64,000 nt of DNA from Thioalkalivibrio sp. K90mix (GTDB lineage Bacteria > Pseudomonadota > Gammaproteobacteria > Ectothiorhodospirales > Ectothiorhodospiraceae), in contig NC_013889.1 of NCBI RefSeq assembly GCF_000025545.1, positions 737,501-801,500 on the forward strand. The letters run 5' to 3'. Below the pieces are notes generated by a model that made no database searches, was not told where the DNA came from, and was given only the letters and a program-made list of their open reading frames with translations. How positions within the stretch are numbered: the first letter of the stretch is position 1; every line of letters begins with the position of its first letter. The position numbers and the translations under genes are program-made. Below are positions 1 to 8,552 of the stretch, in pieces.

Positions 1-1058
1 ACCTGCCAGCCGCCAAAGGCCTGTTTCAGGTGTTCGCCCAGCAGGCTGTAGAGCTTGATCAGTTCAGGCTGGTCGCCGATGCGCTCGCCGTAAGGCGGGT
101 TGCTGATCAGGAGCCCATTCGGTGCGGGGGGTGTCAGGGTCAGTACGTCCGCGACCTCGAACCGGGTGCAGGCGGCGACCCCGGCCGTCCGGGCCGCCTG
201 GCGAGCGGCTTGCACCGCGCGCGGGTCGCGATCCGACCCCAGCAGCGTCGGGCCTTGCCAGGGGCGAACCGCCGCCCGGGCTGTGTCCACACAGCGCTGC
301 CACAGGGCGGCGTCGTGCCCGGCCCAGCCCTGCGGGCGGAAGTCGTGGCGCAGCAGTCCGGGCGCGGTCCGCGTGGCGATCAGGGCGGCCTCGATCACCA
401 CGGTGCCGCTGCCGCAGAACGGGTCCAGCAGCTGTGCCTGTTGCGGGTCGCCCTCGACGCGCGCGGGCCAGCCGGCGCGGGCGAGCAGGGCCGCGGCGAG
501 GTTCTCGCGCAGCGGGGCGGCCCCGCCGGCGCCGCGGTAGCCGCGCCGGTGCAGGCCGCCATTGCCGATATCCACGGAGAGGCGGGCGTGATCGCCCTGC
601 AACTGCAGCAGGATGCGCACATCCGGGTGTTTCGGGTCCACGTCCGGGCGGGCGCCGGTCGCCTCGCGGAAGGCGTCGGCCACCGCGTCCTTGATGCGAA
701 CCCCGGCGAAGTGGGTGTGGCGGATGTGGTGGCTCTTGCCGCCGACCTCGACCGCGAAGGTCGCGCCGGGGTCCAGCAGCGCGGGCCAGTCGATCGCGCG
801 GGCGGCGGTGTAGCAGCCGTCGCCGTCGGGCTGATCAAAGCGCGCCAGCGGCAGCAGGATACGGCTGGCGATGCGGCTGCCCAGCAGTACGCGGTACAGC
901 ATCTCGAGATCGGCCGAGAAATGCACCGCGCCACCTTCTTCGCGCGCGTCGGTGGCGCCGAGTGTGGCCAGTTCCTCGGCCAGCAGGGGGCCGAGCCCGC
1001 GGGCGACGGTGGCGCGGTATTCCTGCGGGGTGCTGGGTTCGTTCTCGGGCGTGGCCAT
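1..1058 (-). CDS. rlmL: 23S rRNA guanine-N2 methyltransferase RlmL, 5' part (cut by window edge)
   Basis: The minus-strand frame stays open from an ATG at 1058 to the window edge, giving the first ~352 residues. An N-terminal THUMP-type region is followed by methyltransferase motif I (LLDPFCGSGT) and the catalytic motif IV NPPYGERI near the edge. This combination is typical of the RlmL/YcbY family, which methylates G2445 of 23S rRNA using SAM. E. coli RlmL continues into a second methyltransferase domain (RlmK); whether this one is fused or a short ~390-residue version cannot be seen. The gene is the last of a minus-strand block with the ABC exporter genes, 50 bases upstream of it, but shows no functional link to them. 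Family assignment is firm; the exact target base is inferred. Confidence 0.88.
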   Translation of the reverse strand, partial: MATPENEPSTPQEYRATVARGLGPLLAEELATLGATDAREEGGAVHFSADLEMLYRVLLGSRIASRILLPLARFDQPDGDGCYTAARAIDWPALLDPGATFAVEVGGKSHHIRHTHFAGVRIKDAVADAFREATGARPDVDPKHPDVRILLQLQGDHARLSVDIGNGGLHRRGYRGAGGAAPLRENLAAALLARAGWPARVEGDPQQAQLLDPFCGSGTVVIEAALIATRTAPGLLRHDFRPQGWAGHDAALWQRCVDTARAAVRPWQGPTLLGSDRDPRAVQAARQAARTAGVAACTRFEVADVLTLTPPAPNGLLISNPPYGERIGDQPELIKLYSLLGEHLKQAFGGWQ

Positions 1059-1108
1059 GCGGTGTCTTCCTGGGACGGGGGCCTATCTTGCCACAGCCGC
1101 CGTTGGGG

Positions 1109-1897
1109 TCAGCGCAGCAGGCGGCGCCGGATCAGCGCGGTCGCCAGGATGATGGCGGCCGCGCCGTAGCCCACGATCACGGCCAGGTGTGGCCAGACGC
1201 TGGTCGGCCAGCTGCCGGTCATCAGCGGGCGCACGATCTCGACCACGTGTGCCAGCGGCAGGGCCAGCGCCAGGGTCTGCACCCAGTCGGGCAGCTCCTG
1301 CAGCGGGAAGAACACCCCGGAGAGCAGGAGCATCGGGGTCACCGCGAGGGTGAAGTAGTACAGGAAGAAGTCGTAGCTGCGCGCCAGCGCGGTGATGACC
1401 AGGGCCAGCGCGCCGAAGGTGAACGCGGCGAGAAAGATCACCGGCAAGGCGAGCAGGGCGCGAGCGTCGCTCACCAGCCCCAGGACGGAGGCGACGACGA
1501 GGATGGTGGTGGCGCTGATCAGGCCCTTGCTGGCGGCCCAGATCGCCTCGGCGAACACGATGTCGTCCAGCGTCAGCGGTGTGGCCAGCATCCCGAGCCA
1601 GGTGTTCTGCTCCGCCATGCGCGTGTAGGCGGAATACATGCCCTCGAAGCTGGCGGTGAACATCGCCGAGGAGCAGATGATCCCGGAGGCGATGAACACC
1701 ATGTAGCTCATGCCGTCGAGGTCGCCCACCAGACGGCCGAAGCCGTAGCCGAACGCGAGCAGGTAGAGGATGGGTTCGCCGAAGTTGCCGAGCATCGATG
1801 GCACCAGCAGCTTGCGCCAGACCAGCAGGTTGCGCCGCCAGACCGCGACACAGCGCAGGCTGGGGCGGGGGAGCCAGGTCGAGGTCGGGTCGGGCAT
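1109..1897 (-). CDS. ABC-2 type transporter permease (NodJ-like)
   Basis: 262 residues with a basic N-terminus and about six hydrophobic segments, matching the ABC-2 permease layout of the NodJ/DrrB class. It would form the membrane channel of an exporter with the ATPase encoded immediately upstream. The ATPase stop and this ATG overlap by one base (TGATG), so the two are translationally coupled. NodI/NodJ-like pairs outside rhizobia are common in Proteobacteria; substrates are usually unknown and may be lipids, polysaccharide or drugs. Nothing here identifies the cargo. Confidence 0.85.
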   Translation of the reverse strand: MPDPTSTWLPRPSLRCVAVWRRNLLVWRKLLVPSMLGNFGEPILYLLAFGYGFGRLVGDLDGMSYMVFIASGIICSSAMFTASFEGMYSAYTRMAEQNTWLGMLATPLTLDDIVFAEAIWAASKGLISATTILVVASVLGLVSDARALLALPVIFLAAFTFGALALVITALARSYDFFLYYFTLAVTPMLLLSGVFFPLQELPDWVQTLALALPLAHVVEIVRPLMTGSWPTSVWPHLAVIVGYGAAAIILATALIRRRLLR

Positions 1898-2832
1898 CAG
1901 TCGCGCAGCTCGTGGCCGGTGAGTTTCAAGAACACGTCTTCCAGGTCCGCCTCGCGCAGCGTGGGTTCGAGGCCCCGTGCGCGCAGGCGTTCGCGCAGCC
2001 GGTCCGGCTCGGCCGTGTACACCAGCCAGGTATCCGCCACCTGATGGGCGCGATCCCGGGGGCCGATTTCCTGTTCGATCGCGGTGCCGGCCTCGGAACC
2101 ACCGACAGTGACTACCCAGGGTTCGATGTGCTCGGCAATCAGGCGGCTGGGTCGGTCACAGGCGATGATGCGGCCGTGGTCGATGATCGCGATGCGATCG
2201 CACAGCTCCTGGGCCTCTTCCATGTAATGCGTGGTCAGCACCAGGGTGACGCCGGAGGCGCGCAGCTGCCGGAGTTGGCGCCAGAGGTGGTGGCGCGCCT
2301 GTGGGTCCAGCCCGGTGGTCGGCTCGTCGAGGACGACGACCTCGGGTTCGTTGATCAGGGCGCGTGCGAGGGTCAGCCGGCGCTTCATGCCACCGGACAG
2401 GGCATTGATGCGCGCACCGCGCTTGTCGTTCAGGTTGACCTGCTCCAGCAGGTGATCGATGCGCGCCTGGACCATAGCGCCGGAAAGACCGAAATACGCG
2501 GCATAGGTGCGCATGTTCTCGATCACGGTGAAGTCCGGGTCCAGCGTGTCGAATTGCGGCACGATGCCCAAGCGCTTGCGTACCTCGCGCTCGCCCTCCG
2601 GCATCGGCAGGCCCAGTACCTCCACCTGACCGCTGTCGATCGGGGTCAATCCCAGCAACATGCGCAGGGTCGTCGTCTTGCCTGCGCCGTTGGGTCCCAG
2701 CAGCCCGAAGAATTCACCGCGCGGGATCTCCAGGTTCACGCCATCGACAACGGCTGTGCCATCGTATCGTTTGCACAGGGACTGGATGCGGATTGCGGGC
2801 AAGCAGGCGGCTCGCGGAAGAAAGGAGTGCAT
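1897..2832 (-). CDS. ABC transporter ATP-binding protein (NodI-like)
   Basis: 311 residues with a complete ABC ATPase set: Walker A GPNGAGKT at residues 46-53, signature LSGGM at 145-149, Walker B VVVLDEP at about 165-171 and the H-loop histidine at about 202. The sequence style (LDPDFTVIENMRTYAAYFGL, then GGMKRRLTLARALI) is that of the NodI/DrrA exporter ATPases. About 70 residues beyond the core form a C-terminal regulatory tail as in DrrA. It is first in a two-gene operon with the permease, overlapping it by one base. A GGTAAGGT stretch directly before the ATG could serve as ribosome-binding site. Cargo unknown. Confidence 0.9.
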   Translation of the reverse strand: MHSFLPRAACLPAIRIQSLCKRYDGTAVVDGVNLEIPRGEFFGLLGPNGAGKTTTLRMLLGLTPIDSGQVEVLGLPMPEGEREVRKRLGIVPQFDTLDPDFTVIENMRTYAAYFGLSGAMVQARIDHLLEQVNLNDKRGARINALSGGMKRRLTLARALINEPEVVVLDEPTTGLDPQARHHLWRQLRQLRASGVTLVLTTHYMEEAQELCDRIAIIDHGRIIACDRPSRLIAEHIEPWVVTVGGSEAGTAIEQEIGPRDRAHQVADTWLVYTAEPDRLRERLRARGLEPTLREADLEDVFLKLTGHELRD

Positions 2833-2898
2833 ACCTTACCGGTTTGCCGCGGATAGCCCAATATGATTCGCGCGTACGCCGGGGTTCTGGCGTGGGCA

Positions 2899-2929
2899 CA
2901 AAAAAGGCCCGGCAGAGCTGCCGGGCCTT
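2899..2929 (-). terminator. Intrinsic terminator of the first DsrE-family gene
   Basis: Read on the minus strand, a perfect stem GGCCCGGCAG/CTGCCGGGCC with a short loop is followed by six T residues. It lies 37 bases beyond the stop of the DsrE gene ending at 2966 and separates it from the ABC exporter operon. Confidence 0.9.
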
Positions 2930-2965
2930 CTGACGACAAACGTGCGTGTGATGGCAGGTGTCGTT

Positions 2966-3406
2966 TTACGGGCGAAGGTAGACGAAGCCCTTGTGCTGCA
3001 GATGGGCGATCTCGGCCACCCCGCTGGGGACGATGTCGTCCTCGGAGGCATCGTAGAGCTCGTCGGCGATGCTGATGTTGCCGCGGGTGACGGTGACGTT
3101 GCAGATGTTGAAATCAACCCCCTGCAGCTTCAGTTCGTCGATGCGGCCGGCCAGGTCATCATTCTCCTTGGCATTGCGCAGAAGGCCCAGGCCGGGGCCA
3201 TGCATGACCACGCGGATGTCCATCTTGTCGGCGCCCACGGCATTGATGTGGTTCTGGATGTTGCCCATGGCAGCCATGTGGCGGTCCATGTCGTTGTAGT
3301 TCACGTGATAGACCACCTTCTGGTCGCCGTATTCCGCCAGCGCGGTCGCCGGGGCGATCAGCAGGAAGGAGACCAGTGCCAGCGCGATAATATGCAGGTG
3401 CTTCAT
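2966..3406 (-). CDS. Secreted DsrE-family protein, paralog 1
   Basis: 146 residues. The first ~24 residues form a typical Sec signal peptide (MKHLH, hydrophobic core, cleavage after ALA), so the protein should be periplasmic. The mature part (VVYHVNYND, VVMHGPGL, FNICNVTVTR) resembles the DsrE/DsrF-like fold of small sulfur-relay and related proteins. A single cysteine in FNICNV is conserved in both paralogs and is the only candidate sulfur carrier. It is about 82% identical over the mature region to the gene at 3694-4137, so a tandem duplication is clear. GAGGA lies nine bases before the ATG. A terminator follows, so it is probably transcribed alone or by read-through from paralog 2. A role in sulfur handling is inference. 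Confidence 0.85.
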   Translation of the reverse strand: MKHLHIIALALVSFLLIAPATALAEYGDQKVVYHVNYNDMDRHMAAMGNIQNHINAVGADKMDIRVVMHGPGLGLLRNAKENDDLAGRIDELKLQGVDFNICNVTVTRGNISIADELYDASEDDIVPSGVAEIAHLQHKGFVYLRP

Positions 3407-3619
3407 GACGCGTTTTCCTCGTTCAAGGTCCCGGTTGGGATTTTCCTTTTATTTTGCAGCCGGTGCTGCCCTTTGGGGCTGCTTGGCCCCTTTGATATGA
3501 CGCGTTAACGGGGTGCTTATTCCGGCTGATCCGGCTGATTTTTGTGAGTAGTTCTATATTCAAATAAAGACTGGAACTTTGGTTGCGTATTTCCTTCGGG
3601 AAACCGGGTTCCGCTCAAG

Positions 3620-3647
3620 AAAAAGGGCCCGGCCAAGGCTGAGCCCA
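3620..3647 (-). terminator. Intrinsic terminator of the second DsrE-family gene
   Basis: On the minus strand GGGCTCAGCC pairs with GGCCGGGCCC (one mismatch, one G-T pair) and is followed by TTTTT. It lies 47 bases beyond the stop at 3694 and separates the two DsrE paralogs into independent units. Confidence 0.8.
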
Positions 3648-3693
3648 AAGGGCCACAGGGAGAACACTCGGTGGCCTGGAGGAAATGTGGTAC

Positions 3694-4137
3694 TTACGGG
3701 CGCAGGTAGACGAAGCCCTGCGTCTGAAGGTGGCCGATCTCGCCGACCCCGCTGGGTACCAGGTCGTCTTCGGTGGCATCGAACAGCTCTTCCGAGATGT
3801 CCACGTTGCCCCGGGTGACGGTGACATTGCAGATATTGAAATCAACGTCTTGCATTTTCAGTTCTTCGATGCGGGCGGCCAGGTCTTCGTTCTCCTTGGC
3901 GTTACGCAGAAGGTGCAGACCCGGGCCATGCATGACCACGCGGATCTCCATGTTTTCCGCGCCCACGGCATTGATGTGGTTCTGGATGTTGCCCATGGCG
4001 GCCATGTGGCGGTCCATGTCGTTGTAGTTCACGTGATAGACGACTTTTTGTTCGCCGTAGTCGGCCATGGCGGCGCCGGGAAGGGTGAGCATGGCGGCGG
4101 CGGTCAGGGCCAGAGGCAGGATAAAGGCTTTCTTCAT
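3694..4137 (-). CDS. Secreted DsrE-family protein, paralog 2
   Basis: 147 residues with a signal peptide (MKKAFILPLALTAAAM, cleavage near AAMA) followed by the same mature domain as its neighbour; about 100 of 122 mature residues are identical. The ATG at 4137 was chosen over the longer open frame because it is preceded by GAGGAG at good spacing and gives a clean signal peptide. Most differences from paralog 1 are conservative (D/E, I/V, S/T), while the core, the single cysteine and the FVYLRP end are unchanged. Such pure substitution without indels suggests both copies are functional. A periplasmic sulfur-related role is inferred from the family only. Confidence 0.85.
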   Translation of the reverse strand: MKKAFILPLALTAAAMLTLPGAAMADYGEQKVVYHVNYNDMDRHMAAMGNIQNHINAVGAENMEIRVVMHGPGLHLLRNAKENEDLAARIEELKMQDVDFNICNVTVTRGNVDISEELFDATEDDLVPSGVGEIGHLQTQGFVYLRP

Positions 4138-4630
4138 TGATTGGCTCCTCGCGGTTTTTATGTTCTTTGAAATATGCGGTATGGCGTATGCCGCGCTTCC
4201 AGGAAGCACACTGGACTCTTTTTCTTCCGTGGCTTTTTGAATCCAGTTGTGGGTAGGACGGGAACGCGGGGTAATTATTCCGATCCAAATAGAGATAATT
4301 GAATTACGAAATACGGTAAATAACAACATTATGATTAACTGTATTCGTTGATTTCGGTGGGGCCATATGGCGGGGATTTTCGTTTCCGGGAGGTCGCAAC
4401 GGTGTGGCGGAGGTAGGGCGCAAAGACGAGGCGGAGTGCGGTCGATGTGAGTCTGCTGGGCAAAGGCGAGACCCCGCGATGACGCTGATAGCGCCAGGGG
4501 CGAGCCGATCCGGCTGGCGTTTGCGATCGGTCGCGTCCTCACCCTCTCGCGGTGTGGATTGCTAGAGTGTGGGGTTTTTAAATCAACGGGACGGATGTTC
4601 GATACACGTCCCTCGCCAGGAGCCCTCGCC
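4138..4630. other. Divergent intergenic region, AT-rich in its middle
   Basis: 493 bases between the DsrE pair (minus) and the dehydrogenase (plus). Roughly 4270-4350 is much richer in A/T than its surroundings, which fits a promoter or regulator-binding zone for the divergent genes, probably for dsrE paralog 2. I could not identify a convincing sigma70 or sigma54 promoter, operator or small gene. Confidence 0.5.
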
Positions 4631-5548
4631 ATGACCACTGCATCCAACCTCCCCGAAGCACTGCAGCCGATCGGCTGCGTGGGCCTGGGTATCATGGGGG
4701 CCCCGATGACCCGCAATCTGCTGCGTGCCGGGGCGGATATCCGGGTCTGGGCACGTCGGCCGGAGGCGGCCGAGGCCCTGGTGGCGGAGGGGGCCGGGGC
4801 TGCCTCCAGTCTGGCGGAGTTGGTCCCCAGCGTGCGCGTGCTGGTACTCAACGTCTCCGATACCCCGGATGTGGAGCAGCTGATGCTGGGCCCGGACGGG
4901 GTTCTCGAACATGCCCGCCCGGGGCTGCTGGTGATCGATCACAGTACGATCGACCCGATCCGCACGCGCGCGATTGCGCAGGCGGCAGCGGAGCGGGAGG
5001 TGACCTTTGTGGATGCGCCTGTGTCCGGCGGAGAGCCGGGGGCGCGCAGCGGCACGCTCAGCCTGATGGTTGGTGGTCCGGAGGAGGCAGTCGATCGGCT
5101 GCGGCCGATCTTCGACATCGTGGGTTCGACACTGACGCATGTCGGGGCCAGTGGGGCCGGTCAGATCACCAAGGCCTGTAACCAGCTGGTGGTCGGCGAG
5201 ACCCTGGTCGCTATTGGCGAGGCCTTCGCGCTGGCGGAGCAGACCGGGGTTGATCCGGCGCGGCTGCGCGAGGCGCTGATGGGTGGCTTCGCCGCCTCGC
5301 GCATCCTCGAGGTGCACGGTCAACGCCTGCTGGATGGCGACTTCGAGCCCGGGTTTCAGGCTGGGCTCTACCACAAGGATCTGGGCATCGTGGCCGGTCT
5401 GGGCGAGCAGGTGGGCCTGAGCCTGCGCGGGTTGGAGCCGGTGCGGCACGCGGTAGGCAAGGCGCTGGAGGCCGGGCAGGCTGACCACGATGTCGCGATC
5501 CTGGCGCGTTTCTGCCTCCATGCCCGCGGCGAGGGCACCAGGGATTGA
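4631..5548 (+). CDS. NAD(P)-dependent beta-hydroxyacid dehydrogenase (3-hydroxyisobutyrate dehydrogenase family)
   Basis: 305 residues. A Rossmann fingerprint GLGIMG lies at residues 18-23, the substrate-binding motif DAPVSGG at 128-134 and the catalytic lysine (GQITKACNQ) at about 181. These are the hallmarks of the family that includes 3-hydroxyisobutyrate dehydrogenase, tartronate semialdehyde reductase and glyoxylate/succinic semialdehyde reductase. The ATG at 4631 follows CAGGAG and starts just before the Rossmann fold; an upstream in-frame extension lacks homology features. The gene stands alone and converges with the transporter gene nine bases downstream. Which substrate is used cannot be told from sequence alone. 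Confidence 0.88.
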   Translation: MTTASNLPEALQPIGCVGLGIMGAPMTRNLLRAGADIRVWARRPEAAEALVAEGAGAASSLAELVPSVRVLVLNVSDTPDVEQLMLGPDGVLEHARPGLLVIDHSTIDPIRTRAIAQAAAEREVTFVDAPVSGGEPGARSGTLSLMVGGPEEAVDRLRPIFDIVGSTLTHVGASGAGQITKACNQLVVGETLVAIGEAFALAEQTGVDPARLREALMGGFAASRILEVHGQRLLDGDFEPGFQAGLYHKDLGIVAGLGEQVGLSLRGLEPVRHAVGKALEAGQADHDVAILARFCLHARGEGTRD

Positions 5549-5557
5549 CGCGCGAGG

Positions 5558-6874
5558 TCAGCCGAACAGACGCCAGAGGATATACAGCAGCGAAAAGACC
5601 AGGCTGAACGCGATACCGGCCCAGGCCAGACCGCGCAGGCCACGCCCCGGGCGGGCCGCCTCCGGCATGTCCGGTGACATGACCACCTTGAAGGTGATCC
5701 ATGCCAGCACCGGCGCTGATAGGAAGGACAACAGCGTGGCGATATCCACCAGCCGTGTGAAGTGCTCCCCGGCCTGCGAGATCAGCAGCAGCGCACCACT
5801 GGCGACGGCCAGCAACGCAATCCGGTAGCCCCACCACTCCAGTCCACGCTCGCCCTTGCGCGACGGGTCCATGGTCTGCGGCGCGTGGCCGTCCTCGCGC
5901 AGGGTACGGATGATCGCCACGATCACGCGGGGATAGGCATCGGTGACGGCCAGGGTGGTCGAGAACATCGTGGTCAGGGCCGCCACGGCGATCAGGGTGC
6001 GGCTCCATTCGCCCAGGCTCTGGGCGTACAGGTCCACCAGCTGGGCCGAGAATGCGGCGGCCCCGGCGGCAAAGCCAATGCCGCTGCCGTACATCAGGAC
6101 CGCACCCAGCAGCATGAACGCCACGGCAATGACTACCGCCCCCAGATACCCCAGGCGGAAGTCGAAGATGGCCTCGCGAACGGTCGGGGCGTGACCGGTC
6201 TGGCGGGCGCGCTCCTGGGTCCAGATCGAGTGCCAGGCGGCGACGTCCAGCGGGATGGGCATCCAGCCCAGAAGCGCGAGGATGAAGGCGAAGCCGGCCA
6301 GCGTCCAGAGGTTCGACCACTCCTGGGCCCCGGACAGGGTGGCCAGGTCCGGGGCCTCGCGAAAGGCCAGCGCGACCGCGGCCACGGTGGATACACTCAG
6401 CGCGGCCATGATGATCTTCATGCCGAGGTCCAGGCCGCGGTAGGCGCCGATCATCAGGAAGGCGATGCAGGCGGCGAGCACCAGCGCCGAGACCAGTGTG
6501 ACCGAGAGATCCAGGTCGAACACCAGCGTGACCAGCCCGGCGGTGGTCAGTGTGACCACCGCCTGTATGGTGAACAGCGTTCCTACGGTCACCGCGATGT
6601 ACAGGCCCAGGGCCCAGTTGCCGAGGCGGTGGTAGCCGGTCAGCAGGTGATGCCCGGTGGCGGCGGCATAGCGCGGGCCGAACTCCAGAAACGGGTACTT
6701 GAACAGGCAGGCCAGCAGTACGATCGGGATCAGCAGAAGCCCGTACTCCGCCCCGCCCCGCGTGGCCTGGACCAGATGTGAGACCCCGACGGCCGCACCG
6801 GCCATCAGCAGCCCCGGGCCGATGGCGGCCCGCAGCGAGGCGCGAGTGGACGGACTCATCCAGATTCCTTTCAT
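5558..6874 (-). CDS. Nramp-superfamily membrane transporter, atypical
   Basis: 438 residues with about eleven hydrophobic segments. The N-terminal GPGLLMAGAAVG and the following R-GGAEYG align with Nramp TM1 and its downstream helix. Classical Nramp Mn/Fe transporters carry DPGN in TM1 and MPH in TM6; here the corresponding positions read GVSH (residues 30-33) and MPIPLD (205-210), followed by WHS. The metal-coordinating residues of canonical members are therefore not conserved, and the protein belongs to an Nramp-related branch whose substrate may differ (other divalent ions or something else). A second possible ATG at codon 6 (MSPSTR) would shorten it slightly. It converges with the dehydrogenase gene and no terminator separates them. 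Confidence 0.8.
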   Translation of the reverse strand: MKGIWMSPSTRASLRAAIGPGLLMAGAAVGVSHLVQATRGGAEYGLLLIPIVLLACLFKYPFLEFGPRYAAATGHHLLTGYHRLGNWALGLYIAVTVGTLFTIQAVVTLTTAGLVTLVFDLDLSVTLVSALVLAACIAFLMIGAYRGLDLGMKIIMAALSVSTVAAVALAFREAPDLATLSGAQEWSNLWTLAGFAFILALLGWMPIPLDVAAWHSIWTQERARQTGHAPTVREAIFDFRLGYLGAVVIAVAFMLLGAVLMYGSGIGFAAGAAAFSAQLVDLYAQSLGEWSRTLIAVAALTTMFSTTLAVTDAYPRVIVAIIRTLREDGHAPQTMDPSRKGERGLEWWGYRIALLAVASGALLLISQAGEHFTRLVDIATLLSFLSAPVLAWITFKVVMSPDMPEAARPGRGLRGLAWAGIAFSLVFSLLYILWRLFG

Positions 6875-6958
6875 CGGGAATTCGGCCCGCGATTATAGGG
6901 GAATAGCCCGCGTCCGCCATCCGGCAGAGGCCATGCCCGTGAGCCCGCTGTTACGTCG

Positions 6959-8530
6959 TTACAGCGCCAGCGGGGTGCGGCGGTAGAGCTCGGGGGCGGG
7001 TGGCTTGAGTTCTTCGGATTCCGGGAAGCGCTGCACCAGCTTGTCGTAGTAACTGCGGATGTTCCGCACGTAGTGGACCGGCTCCCAACCGCGGGCGTAG
7101 CCGTAGCGGGTCTGTTCGTACCATTCAGACTGGGCCAGACGCGGCAGCCATTGCATCACATCCAGCCAGCGATCCGGGTCGTCGCCGTTGGCAGCCGTCA
7201 GGCGCCGAGCGTCGTGGAGGTGCCCGAGCCCCACGTTGTAGGCGGCCAGCGTCATCCAGGTGCGGTCGGGCTCGGGAATGGAATCCGGCAGCCGCTCGCG
7301 CAGGTCGATCAGGTAGCGCGTGCCACCGTCCACGCTGGCTGCCGGGTCGGTGCGGTCGTCGACGCCCAGTCCTTCGGCGGTTACCTGGGTCAGCATCATC
7401 AGTCCGCGCACGCCGGTGGGGGAAACCGCATCGGGATTCCAGTGCGATTCCTGGTAGGCCACCGCGGCGATGAACCGCCAGTCGAGATCGTAGGTCTCTC
7501 CGGCCTCCTCGAACAGCGGGCGGAACTGTTCCAGGCGATGCTCGACGCGGCGCGCGAAGGTCAGGGCATCGACCAGATCGTGGGTCTCCAGATGGCCGAG
7601 GTAGCGATCGAGCAGCAACTCCAGCTCGCGGTTGTCACGCAGCCGCGCGATATACGCTTCCGCTGCGTCAATCAGGCTACGATCAAAGCCTGCCGGGAAT
7701 AGCCAGCGGACCTCGGCGCTGCGTTCCAGCTCGTGTGCCTGGCGCAGGTTCGGGTGTATGCGCCGCAGGCGACGGTACTCCAGGGAATTCATCACTGCGT
7801 AGTCGATCTCGCCACGCTCCAGGGCTTCGCGCAGGGCCTCGGCATTGGCGTAGAGGATGAGTTCGCCATTGTTCGGATCCGGTTCGGCTTCGCGGTCCGG
7901 GGGTGTCGAAATCAGGTCGACCGGCCCCTCCTCGGGCGCTGGCTCGGCCTCGGTTGCCGCATCCGGTGGGGTTTCCGGTTCCATGCTGACCTCGGCCAGC
8001 AAGGGCTGGCTCAGGCTTTCGGGTACGGGAGCCTGAGCGGTCATGCCGACGCGCGCCCCGGCCGGTACGTCGGTCAGCGAGAGCAACGGAGATGCCCGCT
8101 CGTTTTCGTTCCAGAAGACCAAGACGTGCTTCACGTTCAGGATTTCCGGACCGGCTTCAATCAACGGGTCGTGTGGCGGTACGAGCAGGCCGGCGGCGAT
8201 GTCGATGCGGCGTTGGCGCAGAAGGCGATGGGCTGTGGCGGCGTCGTCCACGCGGGTCACGCGCAGGCGCGTGCCGAGTTCCTCGGCCAGACCGTGCAGC
8301 AACTCCAGCTCGAGTTGGTCTTGCCCCGCAGTGGAGGCGAGCTCGGAGCGGCCCAGGGGGCTCTCGACCAGGGCCACTCGCAGCTCGTCACGGAAGGTGA
8401 GCTGCTCCAGTGCCGCTGGCGGGTTGTAGTACACCCGCAGCACGATGGCGGTCAGCAACACGATGAAGAGCCCCAGTTCGATCTGGCGCCAGGTGCTGCT
8501 CGGGGGGCGGAGTTTCAGATGCGTGCCCAT
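6959..8530 (-). CDS. mltF: Membrane-bound lytic murein transglycosylase F
   Basis: 523 residues: one membrane anchor (about 18-33), a periplasmic solute-binding-like domain (about 45-315) and a C-terminal lysozyme-like SLT domain (about 340-500). The catalytic glutamate is E361 in AYQESHWNP, followed by the family motif GVRGLMMLT and by AYNVG. MltF cleaves peptidoglycan glycan strands to 1,6-anhydro ends. Residues about 168-222 form a proline- and glutamate-rich low-complexity stretch inside the solute-binding domain, which E. coli MltF lacks. The start lies 47 bases from a 296-bp inverted-repeat element, so its promoter may have been altered by that insertion. In enterics mltF lies next to purL; here it does not. 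Confidence 0.9.
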   Translation of the reverse strand: MGTHLKLRPPSSTWRQIELGLFIVLLTAIVLRVYYNPPAALEQLTFRDELRVALVESPLGRSELASTAGQDQLELELLHGLAEELGTRLRVTRVDDAATAHRLLRQRRIDIAAGLLVPPHDPLIEAGPEILNVKHVLVFWNENERASPLLSLTDVPAGARVGMTAQAPVPESLSQPLLAEVSMEPETPPDAATEAEPAPEEGPVDLISTPPDREAEPDPNNGELILYANAEALREALERGEIDYAVMNSLEYRRLRRIHPNLRQAHELERSAEVRWLFPAGFDRSLIDAAEAYIARLRDNRELELLLDRYLGHLETHDLVDALTFARRVEHRLEQFRPLFEEAGETYDLDWRFIAAVAYQESHWNPDAVSPTGVRGLMMLTQVTAEGLGVDDRTDPAASVDGGTRYLIDLRERLPDSIPEPDRTWMTLAAYNVGLGHLHDARRLTAANGDDPDRWLDVMQWLPRLAQSEWYEQTRYGYARGWEPVHYVRNIRSYYDKLVQRFPESEELKPPAPELYRRTPLAL

Positions 8531-8552
8531 GGCACTGGATCATATCCAATTG

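Noticed and set aside
3694-4851. A 385-residue minus-strand frame ending in the DsrE domain
   Set aside because: The extra N-terminal part has no homology features and runs through the intergenic region and into the dehydrogenase gene; the ATG at 4137 has a good ribosome-binding site and signal peptide.
5211-6920. A 569-residue minus-strand frame over the Nramp-like gene
   Set aside because: Alternate frame rich in Arg/Pro/Gly; the 438-residue frame has clear membrane segments and Nramp similarity.
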